Below are positions 41,307 to 50,538 of a stretch of DNA of 64,000 bases, piece after piece. The notes below the pieces were generated by a model, which searched no databases, had not been told where the DNA came from, and saw only the letters and a program-made list of their open reading frames with translations. Numbering within the stretch: the first letter of the stretch is position 1; every line of letters starts with the position of its first letter. Made by a program: the position numbers and the translations under genes. Source of the DNA: Rhodobacteraceae bacterium HTCC2150. GTDB lineage: Bacteria > Pseudomonadota > Alphaproteobacteria > Rhodobacterales > Rhodobacteraceae. The stretch lies in NCBI GenBank assembly GCA_000169395.1, contig AAXZ01000003.1, positions 248,001 to 312,000 on the forward strand. The letters are read 5' to 3'.

Positions 41307-42317
41307 TTAAGGGTTTATTTTATGCACAATGTCTTCAGCCCTAAGATGAGTGTATTTAAATAGCATTCGTGGATCGCGGTGCCCGCTGATCAATGCAACT
41401 TCCGGTACACTTAATCCGATTTCAAAGAACCGGCTTACAGCTTCGTGGCGGAGATCATGAAACCTTAGGCTTAGTATTTCAGGTAGATTCAAAGCTACTT
41501 TCTTTTTACATCTCTGCCATGATTGTTGGAAAGCACTACTGCTAAGGTTTATGATTTTATCCTCGCATTTGTTTGTAGGCCTATGCACATTCAACAATGT
41601 ATCCACCGCGACTTTCGACAATGGAATTTTCCTTGAGTAGCCATTTTTGGTATTTTGTATGAGTAGGGTTGATGACTGGATATCCAAGTCACCCCAGGAG
41701 ACGCTCAACAGCTCTCCACGGCGCATACCGGTCTCTAAGGCAAGGAGTATGCCAAGCTTAAGCCAAGGCGCTGTATGACTCTCTGAGGCTTTGAGTAGGA
41801 CTCCTCTTTCTCCAGGGTTTAATCGCCTATCTCTAGAAGCTGGTTCCTTTGGTTTTTTAACACAAGCAAGTGGATTATTCTGAAAGGGAAAATCCCACTC
41901 CTTGATTGCAACTTCAAAGATGGCGCGAAGCAATCCTAACTCTCTTCTAACTGTGGCGGGTTGGACAATTTTAAGTCGTTGGTCACGATAGGAACTGAAT
42001 ACTCCAGAACTAATTGTAGATAGCTTGAGCTTTGCCCAATGTTGTTTGACAAAGCTATTTATTCTTATGGACTCTGATAAATGACCTTTTTTGCCTATTG
42101 TGACAGTATCACGGTATCTTACAAGCAAGTCGCACATCGATGTTTGATCAAGTAATCTTGTGTCATTTTTTACAAAACCTAAATCAAAATCATGCTCAAT
42201 TTGCCTTGCCCATTTAACTGCGTGTGCTTTTGTAATGAATGATTTCGATTGTTGTGGATATCCTGATCTGCGGATGATCGCTTGCCATTTTCCTCGGTGT
42301 GCTCTGATAGTGGCCAT
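41307..42317 (-). CDS. Tyrosine recombinase (island integrase)
   Basis: A 336-residue site-specific recombinase. The N-terminal part is an arm- and core-binding SAM-like domain. The catalytic set is visible: Arg in 'ETGMRRGELLSVSW', Lys in the following beta-hairpin 'IQNTKNGYSRKIPL', 'HDLRHEAVSRF' (H-x-x-R), 'LISGHRDPRML' (His) and the nucleophile Tyr in 'FKYTHLRAEDIV'. I start at ATG 42317, which has AAAGG upstream and gives 'MATIRAHRGKWQ', a common integrase start; the longer frame has no support. It sits next to the tRNA-Arg it must use as its attachment site. Confidence 0.93.
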   Translation of the reverse strand: MATIRAHRGKWQAIIRRSGYPQQSKSFITKAHAVKWARQIEHDFDLGFVKNDTRLLDQTSMCDLLVRYRDTVTIGKKGHLSESIRINSFVKQHWAKLKLSTISSGVFSSYRDQRLKIVQPATVRRELGLLRAIFEVAIKEWDFPFQNNPLACVKKPKEPASRDRRLNPGERGVLLKASESHTAPWLKLGILLALETGMRRGELLSVSWGDLDIQSSTLLIQNTKNGYSRKIPLSKVAVDTLLNVHRPTNKCEDKIINLSSSAFQQSWQRCKKKVALNLPEILSLRFHDLRHEAVSRFFEIGLSVPEVALISGHRDPRMLFKYTHLRAEDIVHKINP

Positions 42318-42365
42318 TTTTGTTACCTTTATATGTGTGGGCCAATACAAAAGGGCGGAATGCAC

Positions 42366-42389
42366 TTCAGTGTGACCAGATTGTGGTCA
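42366..42389 (+). repeat. Right copy of 24-bp subterminal direct repeat
   Basis: Near-identical to 27768-27791 (one mismatch), same orientation, 70 bases inside attR and just upstream of the integrase gene, where binding could also control its transcription. Confidence 0.7.
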
Positions 42390-42459
42390 AACCGATAAAG
42401 ATAGAGTTCGTAAATCATGCTGAATTTGGATTATCCCCATATATATAAGGGAATTATAA

Positions 42460-42536
<77 letters not shown>

Positions 42537-42619
42537 ATCTAGGGCGTGGATACTGAAACCTGTGGCGTCCTGCAATGGCTTATTGCGTTGTCCGAGGGTT
42601 CAAAGTCGCCAAGATCGTT

Positions 42620-43843
42620 CTATCCCAACAGTTTGTTACACAATTCCAAACCATCGACCAGCGCATCTACCTCGTCCTTTGTGTTATACATGGCAAAACT
42701 GGCGCGCGCTGTGGCGGAAACACCCATGTGAGCCATCAACGGTTGCGCACAATGGTGCCCTGCCCGCACGGCAATGCCGCGTTTGTCCAGAATGGTGGAA
42801 ATATCGTGTGGATGCGCGCCGCCTGACATCGTCATGCTGAAAATTGCGGCTTTGCCCGGCGCATGACCCTGTACATTCAACCAATTCAATCCGGTCAGAC
42901 GTTCGCTGGCATAAGCACAAAGCGCATCCTCATGCGCCGCGATTTTATCCATGCCAATGTCCATTAGGTAGTCAAGCGCGGCCCCCAAACCAATGGTTTG
43001 CACGATACCAGGTGTGCCAGCCTCAAATTTCATCGGCGGCGTATTATAAGTGATTACATCGCGGCCGACCTCGTTGATCATGTCACCACCACCCAAAAAT
43101 GGACGCATCTCGGCCATGCGTTCGGGTTTGATGTAGATTGCACCAGAACCAGAGGGGCCATAAAGCTTGTGGCCTGTGATTGCATAAAAATCACAACCAA
43201 TGTCTTGAACATCGACTGGCATGTGAACCGCGGCTTGGCTGCCGTCCACCAATACTGGCACGTCTTTTTCGTGCGCGGCTGATGTAATGGTTTTCACATC
43301 AACTTTGGTGCCTAACACATTGGAAACTTGTGTAATTGCAACGAGCTTGGTTTTTGGACCGATTGCATCGATAACCTTTTGTGGATCAAGTGCGCCGGTG
43401 GCATCCGTTTCCACCCATTTTAACACCACGCCCAGACGTTCACGTAGGAAATGCCATGGCACGATGTTGGCGTGATGCTCCATCACGGACAAAACGATTT
43501 CATCACCTGCCTGCATACGTGGCATCGCCCATGAATAGGCAATCATGTTGATGCCCATTGTGGTGCCCGTGTTAAACACGATGTGATCCTCGTGTGCTGC
43601 ATTCAAAAATTGCGCAACTTTACCGCGCACAGCCTCATATTTGTCGGTGGCCAGATTGGATAAGTAATGCAAACCACGATGAACGTTTGCGTATTCCTCG
43701 GCATAACCGCGCGTGACAGCATCTATCACGACAGATGGCTTTTGTGCCGAGGCACCATTATCGAGATAAACCAACGGCTTACCATTCACTTCACGCGATA
43801 AAATGGGGAAATCAGCGCGAATTTTTTCAACATCTAACATCAT
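42620..43843 (-). CDS. sufS: SufS-type cysteine desulfurase
   Basis: A 407-residue PLP enzyme that takes sulfur from cysteine for Fe-S cluster assembly in the cytosol. The PLP lysine is in 'AITGHKLYGPSGSG' and the persulfide Cys in 'RAGHHCAQPLM', as in group II (SufS/CsdA) enzymes, with the N-terminal 'IRADFPIL' and 'YLDNGASAQKP'. Last gene of the isc-suf operon, six bases after a YIP1-like membrane gene. Confidence 0.93.
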   Translation of the reverse strand: MMLDVEKIRADFPILSREVNGKPLVYLDNGASAQKPSVVIDAVTRGYAEEYANVHRGLHYLSNLATDKYEAVRGKVAQFLNAAHEDHIVFNTGTTMGINMIAYSWAMPRMQAGDEIVLSVMEHHANIVPWHFLRERLGVVLKWVETDATGALDPQKVIDAIGPKTKLVAITQVSNVLGTKVDVKTITSAAHEKDVPVLVDGSQAAVHMPVDVQDIGCDFYAITGHKLYGPSGSGAIYIKPERMAEMRPFLGGGDMINEVGRDVITYNTPPMKFEAGTPGIVQTIGLGAALDYLMDIGMDKIAAHEDALCAYASERLTGLNWLNVQGHAPGKAAIFSMTMSGGAHPHDISTILDKRGIAVRAGHHCAQPLMAHMGVSATARASFAMYNTKDEVDALVDGLELCNKLLG

Positions 43844-43849
43844 GTATTC

Positions 43850-44398
43850 CTAAGCTGAAGGTGCAATAAACATAAGTACGACGAAGGCAAATATGAAGTA
43901 AAAGCCCAACATGCCACCAATGACGCGACCAATTGATGTAAAATCATGTAAAACCTTGATAAACACCGCCATTTGCCAAAAAGCGATCAAGCCAATTGCA
44001 AGTGTGATTGCCCCTGCAATAGGTGCTAGAGCGAGTGAAAGTATGAACCCGATTGCTTGAAGGCACAGAACCACGAAATGCTGCCAAGATAACAAATACA
44101 TTGCTTGATCAAGCGTGCCCGTTCCGCCGAACCAGCCGCAAATCAGCTGACTACCAAAGATCGTTATGACCAAAAGCCCAAGAGTCATAAGAGCCATGCC
44201 AAAAGGCGCGGCAATCAAACTTCCAGAGGAAATGGTTCCCAAAATTGCGGACAAAACTGATAGAATAACAATTGCCATCCACAGTATTTTGCGCGGCACA
44301 TAATCCGGTTTTAAACGCTCCGCCACCATTTCAGGTTGGCGCAATGTTTCGCCCAAAAGTCGCATCAATGATTGCATATCAAGTTGCATTAGGTTCAA
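43850..44398 (-). CDS. YIP1-like membrane protein in the suf operon, second copy
   Basis: A 182-residue protein with about five transmembrane segments ('ILWMAIVILSVLSAILGTI', 'GMALMTLGLLVITIFG', 'FVVLCLQAIGFILSLALAPIAG', given only as its start 'FVVLCLQAIGFILSL', and 'MLGFYFIFAFVVLMFI'). The layout fits the YIP1/Yip1-domain family. Function unknown in bacteria. Its ATG overlaps the stop of a similar gene by four bases, and sufS follows closely, so it is co-translated within the operon. Confidence 0.7.
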   Translation of the reverse strand: MNLMQLDMQSLMRLLGETLRQPEMVAERLKPDYVPRKILWMAIVILSVLSAILGTISSGSLIAAPFGMALMTLGLLVITIFGSQLICGWFGGTGTLDQAMYLLSWQHFVVLCLQAIGFILSLALAPIAGAITLAIGLIAFWQMAVFIKVLHDFTSIGRVIGGMLGFYFIFAFVVLMFIAPSA

Positions 44399-44886
44399 CC
44401 CTTATCACGCTGAAAGTAAGCTATTTTTAGACCGATAATCCAAAATATTACGAAAGCAAACAGACCAAGTGCACCAATCAGTTGCGCCTGAAATCCTTGA
44501 CCGATGATGCCGACAACCATGCCATTTAACAACCACAATGGACTGGCGGCGAGTAACGCCCAAAACAAAACCATACGGCCTGCAAAGCTGCTGCCTTGCC
44601 CGCCAAAAATTGTCAAAACCAAATGAACAACCCACGCGATTGCATAAAGCGCAAGCGGTACGATGAATATCCACGCCATCAAACTGCCACCGATCAGCGG
44701 GCCGATGTCCTCACCGGTTAGATATGATTTGCGTGCTGCAACTGGCCATTGCGACAAAAACACGATGCCGCAGGCCACCATAACAACGATCAAGGCTCTT
44801 GCCTCGTCTGGTGCACCCGCGATCCAACGCGAAAACACTTCGCGTGGACGGCGGTATGTAGACACAATATCGCGAACGGCAGACAT
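44395..44886 (-). CDS. YIP1-like membrane protein in the suf operon, first copy
   Basis: A 163-residue protein with about four transmembrane segments ('ALIVVMVACGIVFLSQW', 'LMAWIFIVPLALYAIAWVVH', 'MVLFWALLAASPLWLLNG', 'LFAFVIFWIIGLKIAYF'). Its N terminus ('PREVFSRWIAGAPDEARAL') is a soluble stretch typical of YIP1-family proteins. It starts one base after the sufD stop and is coupled to the next YIP1-like gene. Role in Fe-S biogenesis, if any, is unknown. Confidence 0.7.
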   Translation of the reverse strand: MSAVRDIVSTYRRPREVFSRWIAGAPDEARALIVVMVACGIVFLSQWPVAARKSYLTGEDIGPLIGGSLMAWIFIVPLALYAIAWVVHLVLTIFGGQGSSFAGRMVLFWALLAASPLWLLNGMVVGIIGQGFQAQLIGALGLFAFVIFWIIGLKIAYFQRDKG

Positions 44887-44887
44887 A

Positions 44888-46162
44888 TTAAGAACTATGC
44901 CTTTTCAGCCAGCTTTCAAGGCGTGATTGAATTTCGTCAGCCAAGACTTCGTCCTCGATTTCGCCAATTGCTTCGGCCAAAAATGACAGAACCAACAAAT
45001 CTTGTGCTTCGTCTTTTTCAACACCACGAGAACGCAGATAAAACAACGCAGTTTCATCAATCGCACCGGTGGTTGAACCATGCGAACAAGCCACGTCGTC
45101 TGCATAGATTTCCAACTCTGGTTTTGCCAAGAACTGACTGTCATCATCTAGCAATAAAGCCTGTGAAATTTGATACCCGTCTGTTTTCTGGGCATCTGGT
45201 TGAACCAAAATCTTGCCTTGAAAAACACCCGTCGCCCCGTTGCGCAAAACCTTTTTGAAAACCTGTCGGCTTTCACAATTTACCGCGTCATGGGTGATGA
45301 AAACCGTGTCGTCGTGGTGAAAATCGCCATCACCAAGTGCCGCGCCCGCTACATGGGCAAACGCATCATCACCAGTGATTTCAATGATGCATTCATTACG
45401 TGTTAAAACGCCATTCGCGGTCAAAGTGAATGATTTAAAACGACTTTCTGTAGCAAGACGCGCAAAAATATGGGTAACAGCACGCCGGGCATGATCGCGC
45501 CCTTGCGTGCAAACGTGGTTAAAGCGGGCCTCGTTGCCTTGATCCACTTCCATCACTTTGTTCAAACGCGCGGCCGCAGGACCCGTTTCAAGAACAGTCA
45601 ATGCCGCACCGTCATCAAGCTTGATAACATGATGCAAAACCGCATCCGACGTTTCATTTTGGTGCAAGTATCTGATCAAAACTGGCTTAGCAGCCTGCCC
45701 CGTGGCGTGAATCACCACGCCGTCAGTTGCCGTTGCCGAATTAAGGGCCGCCAAGGGTCGTTGAACTGGATTTTGACCATTGGTTTCCAAAGTTCCATAC
45801 AGATCTTTGGCCCAGTGAATGTCGTTTTCCATGGCAGTTGCAAGACGTTCAATTGACACGCCAGCCATTTCCAAATCATCTGACGCATCCGCATCAAAAA
45901 CACCGTCAATGAAAGTGATTTGCAAACAGTCGATGGCATCAAACATCGGTGCTTCGTCGTTGCCATCAAAAATGGCGGCAGGCGTTGGTGTTGCACTGGT
46001 CAGCGTTTCAGGGCGCGTATATTTCCAATACTCGTCCCGATGATTGGGTAATCCCATTGCAGTTAAGCGTGCCAACGCATCTTTGCGGGACTTGGTTCCC
46101 CAAACGCCAGCCGCAGGCAACGTAATCTCGCGATCAAGTTCTGTTAGGGCTGTTGCAGGCAT
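44888..46162 (-). CDS. sufD: Fe-S assembly scaffold subunit SufD
   Basis: A 424-residue SufBD-fold protein. The parallel beta-helix core is followed by the conserved ending 'CSHGSTTGAIDETALFYLRSRG' (here seen as 'DDVACSHGSTTGAID' and 'ALFYLRSRGV'), where a His ligand to the nascent cluster lies. It forms SufBC2D with the neighbours. The ATG overlaps the sufC stop (TAATG). Normal length. Confidence 0.93.
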   Translation of the reverse strand: MPATALTELDREITLPAAGVWGTKSRKDALARLTAMGLPNHRDEYWKYTRPETLTSATPTPAAIFDGNDEAPMFDAIDCLQITFIDGVFDADASDDLEMAGVSIERLATAMENDIHWAKDLYGTLETNGQNPVQRPLAALNSATATDGVVIHATGQAAKPVLIRYLHQNETSDAVLHHVIKLDDGAALTVLETGPAAARLNKVMEVDQGNEARFNHVCTQGRDHARRAVTHIFARLATESRFKSFTLTANGVLTRNECIIEITGDDAFAHVAGAALGDGDFHHDDTVFITHDAVNCESRQVFKKVLRNGATGVFQGKILVQPDAQKTDGYQISQALLLDDDSQFLAKPELEIYADDVACSHGSTTGAIDETALFYLRSRGVEKDEAQDLLVLSFLAEAIGEIEDEVLADEIQSRLESWLKRHSS

Positions 46163-46917
46163 TATGCTGTTTCCTCAAGCAAATCGGCGTAACCGTTGTT
46201 TTCAACTTCTAGCGCAAGCTCTGGACCACCTGATTTGATAATTCTGCCGTTGGCCATAATGTGCACAACGTCCGGCTTAATGTGATCCAAAAGACGTTGA
46301 TAGTGCGTGATAACAAGGAATGAGCGCTTGCCGTCACGCAAAGCATTGACACCTTCGGCAACCAACTTCATCGCATCAACATCAAGGCCAGAGTCTGTTT
46401 CATCCAAAACACACATCTTTGGTTCGAGCATTGCCATCTGCAAAATTTCATTACGCTTTTTCTCGCCACCAGAAAAGCCAACGTTTACCGGGCGCTTCAA
46501 CATGTCAGCGTCAATCTTCAACGCCTTGGCTTTTTCACGGACAACCTTAAGGAATTCACCGGCCGAAAGCTCGTCTTCACCACGCGCCTTGCGCTGAGAG
46601 TTCACAGCAGTGCGCAAAAAGGTCATATTACCAACGCCAGGGATTTCAACCGGGTATTGAAACGCCAAGAAAAGACCCGCCGCTGCGCGTTCTTCTGGTT
46701 CCATATCCAACAGATCGTTACCATTAAGTTTGGCTGAACCATCCGTCACTTCGTAGCCGTCTTTACCAGACAATACATAAGATGTTGTGGATTTGCCGGA
46801 CCCGTTAGGTCCCATGATCGCGTGTACTTCACCTTCACCGATGGACAGATCAACGCCCTTAAGGATTTGTTTGTCTTCTTCTTCCAAAGACACTTGTAGG
46901 TTTTTGATTTCTAACAT
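46162..46917 (-). CDS. sufC: Fe-S assembly ATPase SufC
   Basis: A 251-residue ABC-type ATPase without membrane parts. Walker A 'GPNGSGKST', signature 'FSGGEKKRNEIL', Walker B 'MCVLDETDSGLD' and switch His 'VITHYQRLL'. The SufC-specific 'SGKDGYEV' and 'FLAFQYPVEIPGV' are present. It powers cluster assembly on SufBD. Coupled to sufD. Confidence 0.95.
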   Translation of the reverse strand: MLEIKNLQVSLEEEDKQILKGVDLSIGEGEVHAIMGPNGSGKSTTSYVLSGKDGYEVTDGSAKLNGNDLLDMEPEERAAAGLFLAFQYPVEIPGVGNMTFLRTAVNSQRKARGEDELSAGEFLKVVREKAKALKIDADMLKRPVNVGFSGGEKKRNEILQMAMLEPKMCVLDETDSGLDVDAMKLVAEGVNALRDGKRSFLVITHYQRLLDHIKPDVVHIMANGRIIKSGGPELALEVENNGYADLLEETA

Positions 46918-46973
46918 TTTATGATCCTAGTCTTGATAAGCCGAGCCGGCTTGCGATACTTTTTGTTTGCTGT

Positions 46974-47168
46974 TTATTTGCCGAATTTAAGGATGATTTT
47001 GATTGCAAAAAATGCAGCCAGTCCCATTATAAGTCCAAAAATTAGGTTTGTTTGAACGCTTCCACCAAGGCCGGAAATGACACCGCCTAGGAAAACAAAC
47101 GAAAAAACAATGAAGCCGTATATGTACGGAAAGTGGCCTTCAGATATGTACTTCAAAAGAAAGTTCAT
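46974..47168 (-). CDS. Small two-segment membrane protein in the suf operon
   Basis: A 64-residue protein with two hydrophobic segments ('YIYGFIVFSFVFLGGVISGL' and 'IFGLIMGLAAFFAIKIIL'). A GGAGG nine bases before its ATG and a four-base overlap with the preceding tiny gene support expression. No family recognised. It sits between sufB and sufC, a place where Rhodobacter-type operons also carry small unknown genes. Confidence 0.65.
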   Translation of the reverse strand: MNFLLKYISEGHFPYIYGFIVFSFVFLGGVISGLGGSVQTNLIFGLIMGLAAFFAIKIILKFGK

Positions 47169-47344
47169 TCTTTCGGTCCTCCGTACTTCTTAACCAAGGC
47201 TAATGATGCCGCAATACATGCGCCCAAAAACAGAGAGGTTAAGAAATTTACAATTAAGGGTCCACCTTTTCCAGTCAGTAATCCAATGATGAAAAATACC
47301 GTGGCAAAGCATAGCCCATAGTAAACCAGTTTACGTTCAATCAT
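47165..47344 (-). CDS. Tiny 59-residue membrane protein coupled to sufB
   Basis: The frame starts at ATG 47342-47344, sharing one base with the sufB stop (TAATG), and ends at TGA 47165-47167, overlapping the next tiny gene (ATGA). It encodes 59 residues with two hydrophobic stretches ('YYGLCFATVFFIIGLL' and 'NFLTSLFLGACIAASLAL'). The length distribution, hydrophobicity and double coupling argue that it is real despite its size. Function unknown; with its neighbour it could form a small membrane complex near the Suf machinery. Confidence 0.6.
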   Translation of the reverse strand: MIERKLVYYGLCFATVFFIIGLLTGKGGPLIVNFLTSLFLGACIAASLALVKKYGGPKE

Positions 47345-48855
47345 TAACCAACACTTCCCTCTAACGAAATCGCAACCAAGGCTTGTGCCTCCATCGCAAA
47401 TTCCATCGGCAAAGCTTGCAGAACGTCTTTACAGAAACCATTCACAACAAGGGCGACAGCTTCTTCTTCGCCCATACCGCGCTGACGGCAATAGAACAGT
47501 TGATCGTCGTCCACTTTGGACGTTGTCGCTTCGTGTTCTACACGGGATGAATTGTTGCGCACCTCAATATAAGGCACCGTATGGGCCCCACATTTGTCAC
47601 CAATCAGCAAGCTGTCGCATTGGGTATAGTTACGGCTGTTCTTCGCTTTTGGATGCATAGAAACCAAACCGCGATAGGTGTTTTGTGCCTTACCCGCTGA
47701 GATACCTTTGGATACGATCCGTGATTTCGTGTTTTTACCCAAATGCACCATCTTTGTGCCTGTGTCCGCTTGTTGCATGTTGTTTGCAATCGCGATCGAG
47801 TAAAATTCACCTTGGCTGTCGTCACCACGCAAAATACAGCTTGGGTATTTCCACGTCACGGCTGAACCCGTTTCAACCTGTGTCCACATCACCTTGGCAC
47901 GATCACCGCGGCAATCGGCACGTTTGGTCACAAAATTGTAGATGCCGCCCTTGCCGTCTTCGTCACCTGGATACCAGTTTTGTACCGTGGAATATTTCAC
48001 CTCGGCGTCTTCCATGATGACAATCTCAACGACGGCTGCGTGCAATTGTGCAATATCACGCTGTGGCGCTGTACAGCCCTCTAGGTAGGAAACATATGCT
48101 TCTTTATCGCAAATAATCAAAGTGCGCTCAAACTGCCCGGTGTTTTCGGCATTGATGCGGAAATACGTCGACAATTCCATCGGGCAACGCACACCAGGTG
48201 GCACATAAACGAATGAACCATCTGAAAACACGGCTGAATTTAGCGTAGCGTAGTAGTTGTCTGAAACCGGAACCACGGTACCCAGATATTTGCGCACCAA
48301 TTCAGGATGCTCTTTGATCGCTTCGGAAATTGAGCAAAAGATCACACCAGCTTTGGCCAACTCGTCTTTAAACGTTGTACCAACAGACACACTGTCAAAA
48401 ACTGCGTCTACCGCAACCTTGCGTTCTTCTTCGGGTGCCTCAACACCCGCAAGCAACGCCTGTTCCTTCAATGGAATGCCAAGCTTTTTATATGTTTCCA
48501 ACAGCTTTGGATCAACTTCGTCCAACGACTTTGGTTTTACTTCCATGCTTTTTGGGCGGGCGTAATAATACTGATCCTGAAAATCAATTTCTGGGTAATC
48601 AACCATTGCCCAATCGGGTTCAGTCAATTTCAACCAACGCTCATAGGCGGCAAGACGCCATTCCAGCATCCATTCTGGTTCGTCGTTTTTGCTTGAAATC
48701 AAGCGCACGATGTCTGTTGACAAACCTTTTGGCGCATATTCCATTTCAATGTCAGTATTCCAGCCGTATTTATACGCACCGGCAAGGGATTTCACCGCTT
48801 CAACGGTTTCTTCTTCAACGCCGTCTTTGGCAATCATTTCATCTACTTGGCTCAT
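47344..48855 (-). CDS. sufB: Fe-S assembly scaffold subunit SufB
   Basis: A 503-residue scaffold protein. Typical parts are '[19 protein letters not shown]', '[18 protein letters not shown]', '[19 protein letters not shown]' and '[11 protein letters not shown]', and near the end the conserved '[20 protein letters not shown]'. I start at ATG 48855, preceded by GAGGGGAATAAG, rather than at an upstream in-frame codon. Forms the core complex with SufC and SufD. It follows the cysteine desulfurase gene by ten bases. Confidence 0.94.
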   Translation of the reverse strand: MSQVDEMIAKDGVEEETVEAVKSLAGAYKYGWNTDIEMEYAPKGLSTDIVRLISSKNDEPEWMLEWRLAAYERWLKLTEPDWAMVDYPEIDFQDQYYYARPKSMEVKPKSLDEVDPKLLETYKKLGIPLKEQALLAGVEAPEEERKVAVDAVFDSVSVGTTFKDELAKAGVIFCSISEAIKEHPELVRKYLGTVVPVSDNYYATLNSAVFSDGSFVYVPPGVRCPMELSTYFRINAENTGQFERTLIICDKEAYVSYLEGCTAPQRDIAQLHAAVVEIVIMEDAEVKYSTVQNWYPGDEDGKGGIYNFVTKRADCRGDRAKVMWTQVETGSAVTWKYPSCILRGDDSQGEFYSIAIANNMQQADTGTKMVHLGKNTKSRIVSKGISAGKAQNTYRGLVSMHPKAKNSRNYTQCDSLLIGDKCGAHTVPYIEVRNNSSRVEHEATTSKVDDDQLFYCRQRGMGEEEAVALVVNGFCKDVLQALPMEFAMEAQALVAISLEGSVG

Positions 48856-48865
48856 CTTATTCCCC

Positions 48866-49909
48866 TCAGGCCGCTCGCACGCGGTATTTCTTGTGTGCAG
48901 CCAGCCAAACATCGGCAAATCGCAACACGTCTTCGTCTTTTGTTTCCGGGCCGATGGATACGCGAATTGCGCTCATCGACGTTAATTCATCATATCCCAT
49001 GGCGGCCAATACGCGACTGGTCTTGACCTTGCCACTGGAACAAGCAGACCCAGCAGACACCGAAAAGCCCGCCAAATCCATTTGCATCACTTGCGTTTCA
49101 CCCTTCCAGCCGGGGCTGGCAATACAGGTCGTATTGGGCAAACGCGCCGTATTCGCACCGATAATTATGCTATCATCCGCACTTTGCAGCGCGTCTTCTA
49201 ACATATTTCGCCGTTGTGCAACCTCATCCCAAACGCCATTGGCCAAATCTTTTGCAGCCGCCTCAGCCGCCGCCCCAAATCCGGCAATTCCGATCAGATT
49301 TTCTGTTCCCGCGCGACGCCCCATTTCCTGACCGCCACCCAAAATTTGCGCTTGTATTTCTATTCCTTGGCGCAAGACCAAGACACCAACGCCTTTCGGC
49401 CCGCCAATTTTATGCGCCGAAGCAATCGCCATATCGATGCCTGCCCAATTAAAGGCAAAAGGCACTTTACCGAACCCTTGCGTGATATCCGATAAGGCAA
49501 GGCCCTTTGGTAACTCTTGCAAAACGCCCGTTTCAGAATTGGCCAGTTGCAATGTGCTGTTTTGCGCATCATCAATGGTAACGACACCATTAGTGGCAAC
49601 ATTTAAGGGGCTTTGCACCACCGCATGCATGGCGTCGTGTTCAATCGGGGCAGCAAACAGGTTACGGCCCGCCACGGCCAATTTTGACGCTTCAGTTGCG
49701 CCCGATGTAAAAGCAATATCTTGCGCAACTGCACCAATTGCCTCGGCTACTTGGTTGCGCGCTTTCTCTAACAACGACTTAGCGGCACGCCCATCTGCAT
49801 GAACGGATGACGGATTACCAACTAGATCCATCGCCGCGATCATCGCTTCGCGCGCTTCAACGCGCAACGGTGCTGATGCATTCCAATCTAAATACACGCG
49901 CCCACTCAT
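48866..49909 (-). CDS. IscS/NifS-type cysteine desulfurase
   Basis: A 347-residue group I PLP enzyme: '[11 protein letters not shown]' start, '[13 protein letters not shown]', PLP lysine in '[15 protein letters not shown]', and Cys in '[17 protein letters not shown]'. It is shorter than E. coli IscS. A second desulfurase besides SufS in the same operon is usual for Rhodobacterales. Its ATG overlaps the iscR stop by four bases. Confidence 0.9.
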   Translation of the reverse strand: MSGRVYLDWNASAPLRVEAREAMIAAMDLVGNPSSVHADGRAAKSLLEKARNQVAEAIGAVAQDIAFTSGATEASKLAVAGRNLFAAPIEHDAMHAVVQSPLNVATNGVVTIDDAQNSTLQLANSETGVLQELPKGLALSDITQGFGKVPFAFNWAGIDMAIASAHKIGGPKGVGVLVLRQGIEIQAQILGGGQEMGRRAGTENLIGIAGFGAAAEAAAKDLANGVWDEVAQRRNMLEDALQSADDSIIIGANTARLPNTTCIASPGWKGETQVMQMDLAGFSVSAGSACSSGKVKTSRVLAAMGYDELTSMSAIRVSIGPETKDEDVLRFADVWLAAHKKYRVRAA

Positions 49910-50367
49910 GCCTCATCCACCACTTCAAACAAGTTTGGCACTGCAGGACAAGGCGTTAATTCATTTTCAATCACATCGGACAACCGCGTTTGATGCAAAA
50001 ACACATAGACATTAGCAGAAAGGTTTTCCCACAGACGGTTGGCCATGGATTGCGCTTTTGACCCCGAACTGCCGCCTGAAGCACCGCCACCTTGGTGCAT
50101 CGCAGACACGGTTTCATCAACAGCGCCCAAAATGTCAGACACACGAATTTCTGCAGGCGCCTTTGCCAAACGGTATCCGCCACCTGGCCCGCGCACAGAT
50201 TCGACCAATCCAGCACGGCGCAATTTCACGAATAATTGTTCAAGATATGGCAAAGAAATATCCTGTCGACGCGAAATATCAGACAGGCTGGTCAACCTAG
50301 GGGCCGTAATACAGGCCAAATCCGCGAGGGCAACCATGGCATATCGCCCCTTTGTACTTAGTTTCAT
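49906..50367 (-). CDS. iscR: Rrf2-family regulator, IscR-like, lacking the three-Cys cluster motif
   Basis: A 153-residue winged-helix regulator. 'MKLSTKGRYAMVALADLA', 'DISRRQDISLPYLEQLFVKL' and 'GPGGGYRLAKAP' are classic Rrf2/IscR features. E. coli IscR binds a 2Fe-2S cluster with three closely spaced Cys; here only Cys19 and Cys140 exist, and a Gly/Ser-rich stretch replaces the usual cluster loop. Rhodobacter IscR is known to deviate in the same way. ATG 50367 is the family start. First gene of the isc-suf operon, with a matching operator in its promoter. Confidence 0.88.
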   Translation of the reverse strand: MKLSTKGRYAMVALADLACITAPRLTSLSDISRRQDISLPYLEQLFVKLRRAGLVESVRGPGGGYRLAKAPAEIRVSDILGAVDETVSAMHQGGGASGGSSGSKAQSMANRLWENLSANVYVFLHQTRLSDVIENELTPCPAVPNLFEVVDEA

Positions 50368-50457
50368 GACCGACCTCATCGCTATTTGATTGACGATTGG
50401 CCCCAATATCATTACCTGACGGGGAACCAAATCGCCAACAGCGCCCAATTTAGAAGT

Positions 50458-50486
50458 GTTCTAAAGTGTCTGACTATTAAGGTCAA
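50458..50486 (-). promoter_or_regulatory. isc-suf promoter with IscR-type operator
   Basis: On the minus strand TTGACC (50481-50486) and TAGAAC (50458-50463) are 17 bases apart. Over the -35 box lies GACCTTAATAGTC (50472-50484), which differs little from the type 1 IscR site pattern GACT-RWWWY-AGTC. Binding there would block RNA polymerase, giving autorepression when clusters are plentiful. The leader to iscR is about 84 bases. Confidence 0.65.
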
Positions 50487-50538
50487 CAATAGAGATCACC
50501 CACAATAAGGTGCAGCACAAAATTCAATAAGGATACGC

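Noticed and set aside
48375-49331. 318-residue plus-strand frame across sufB and the desulfurase gene
   Set aside because: Long only because stop codons are rare opposite these genes; spans two real genes in antisense.
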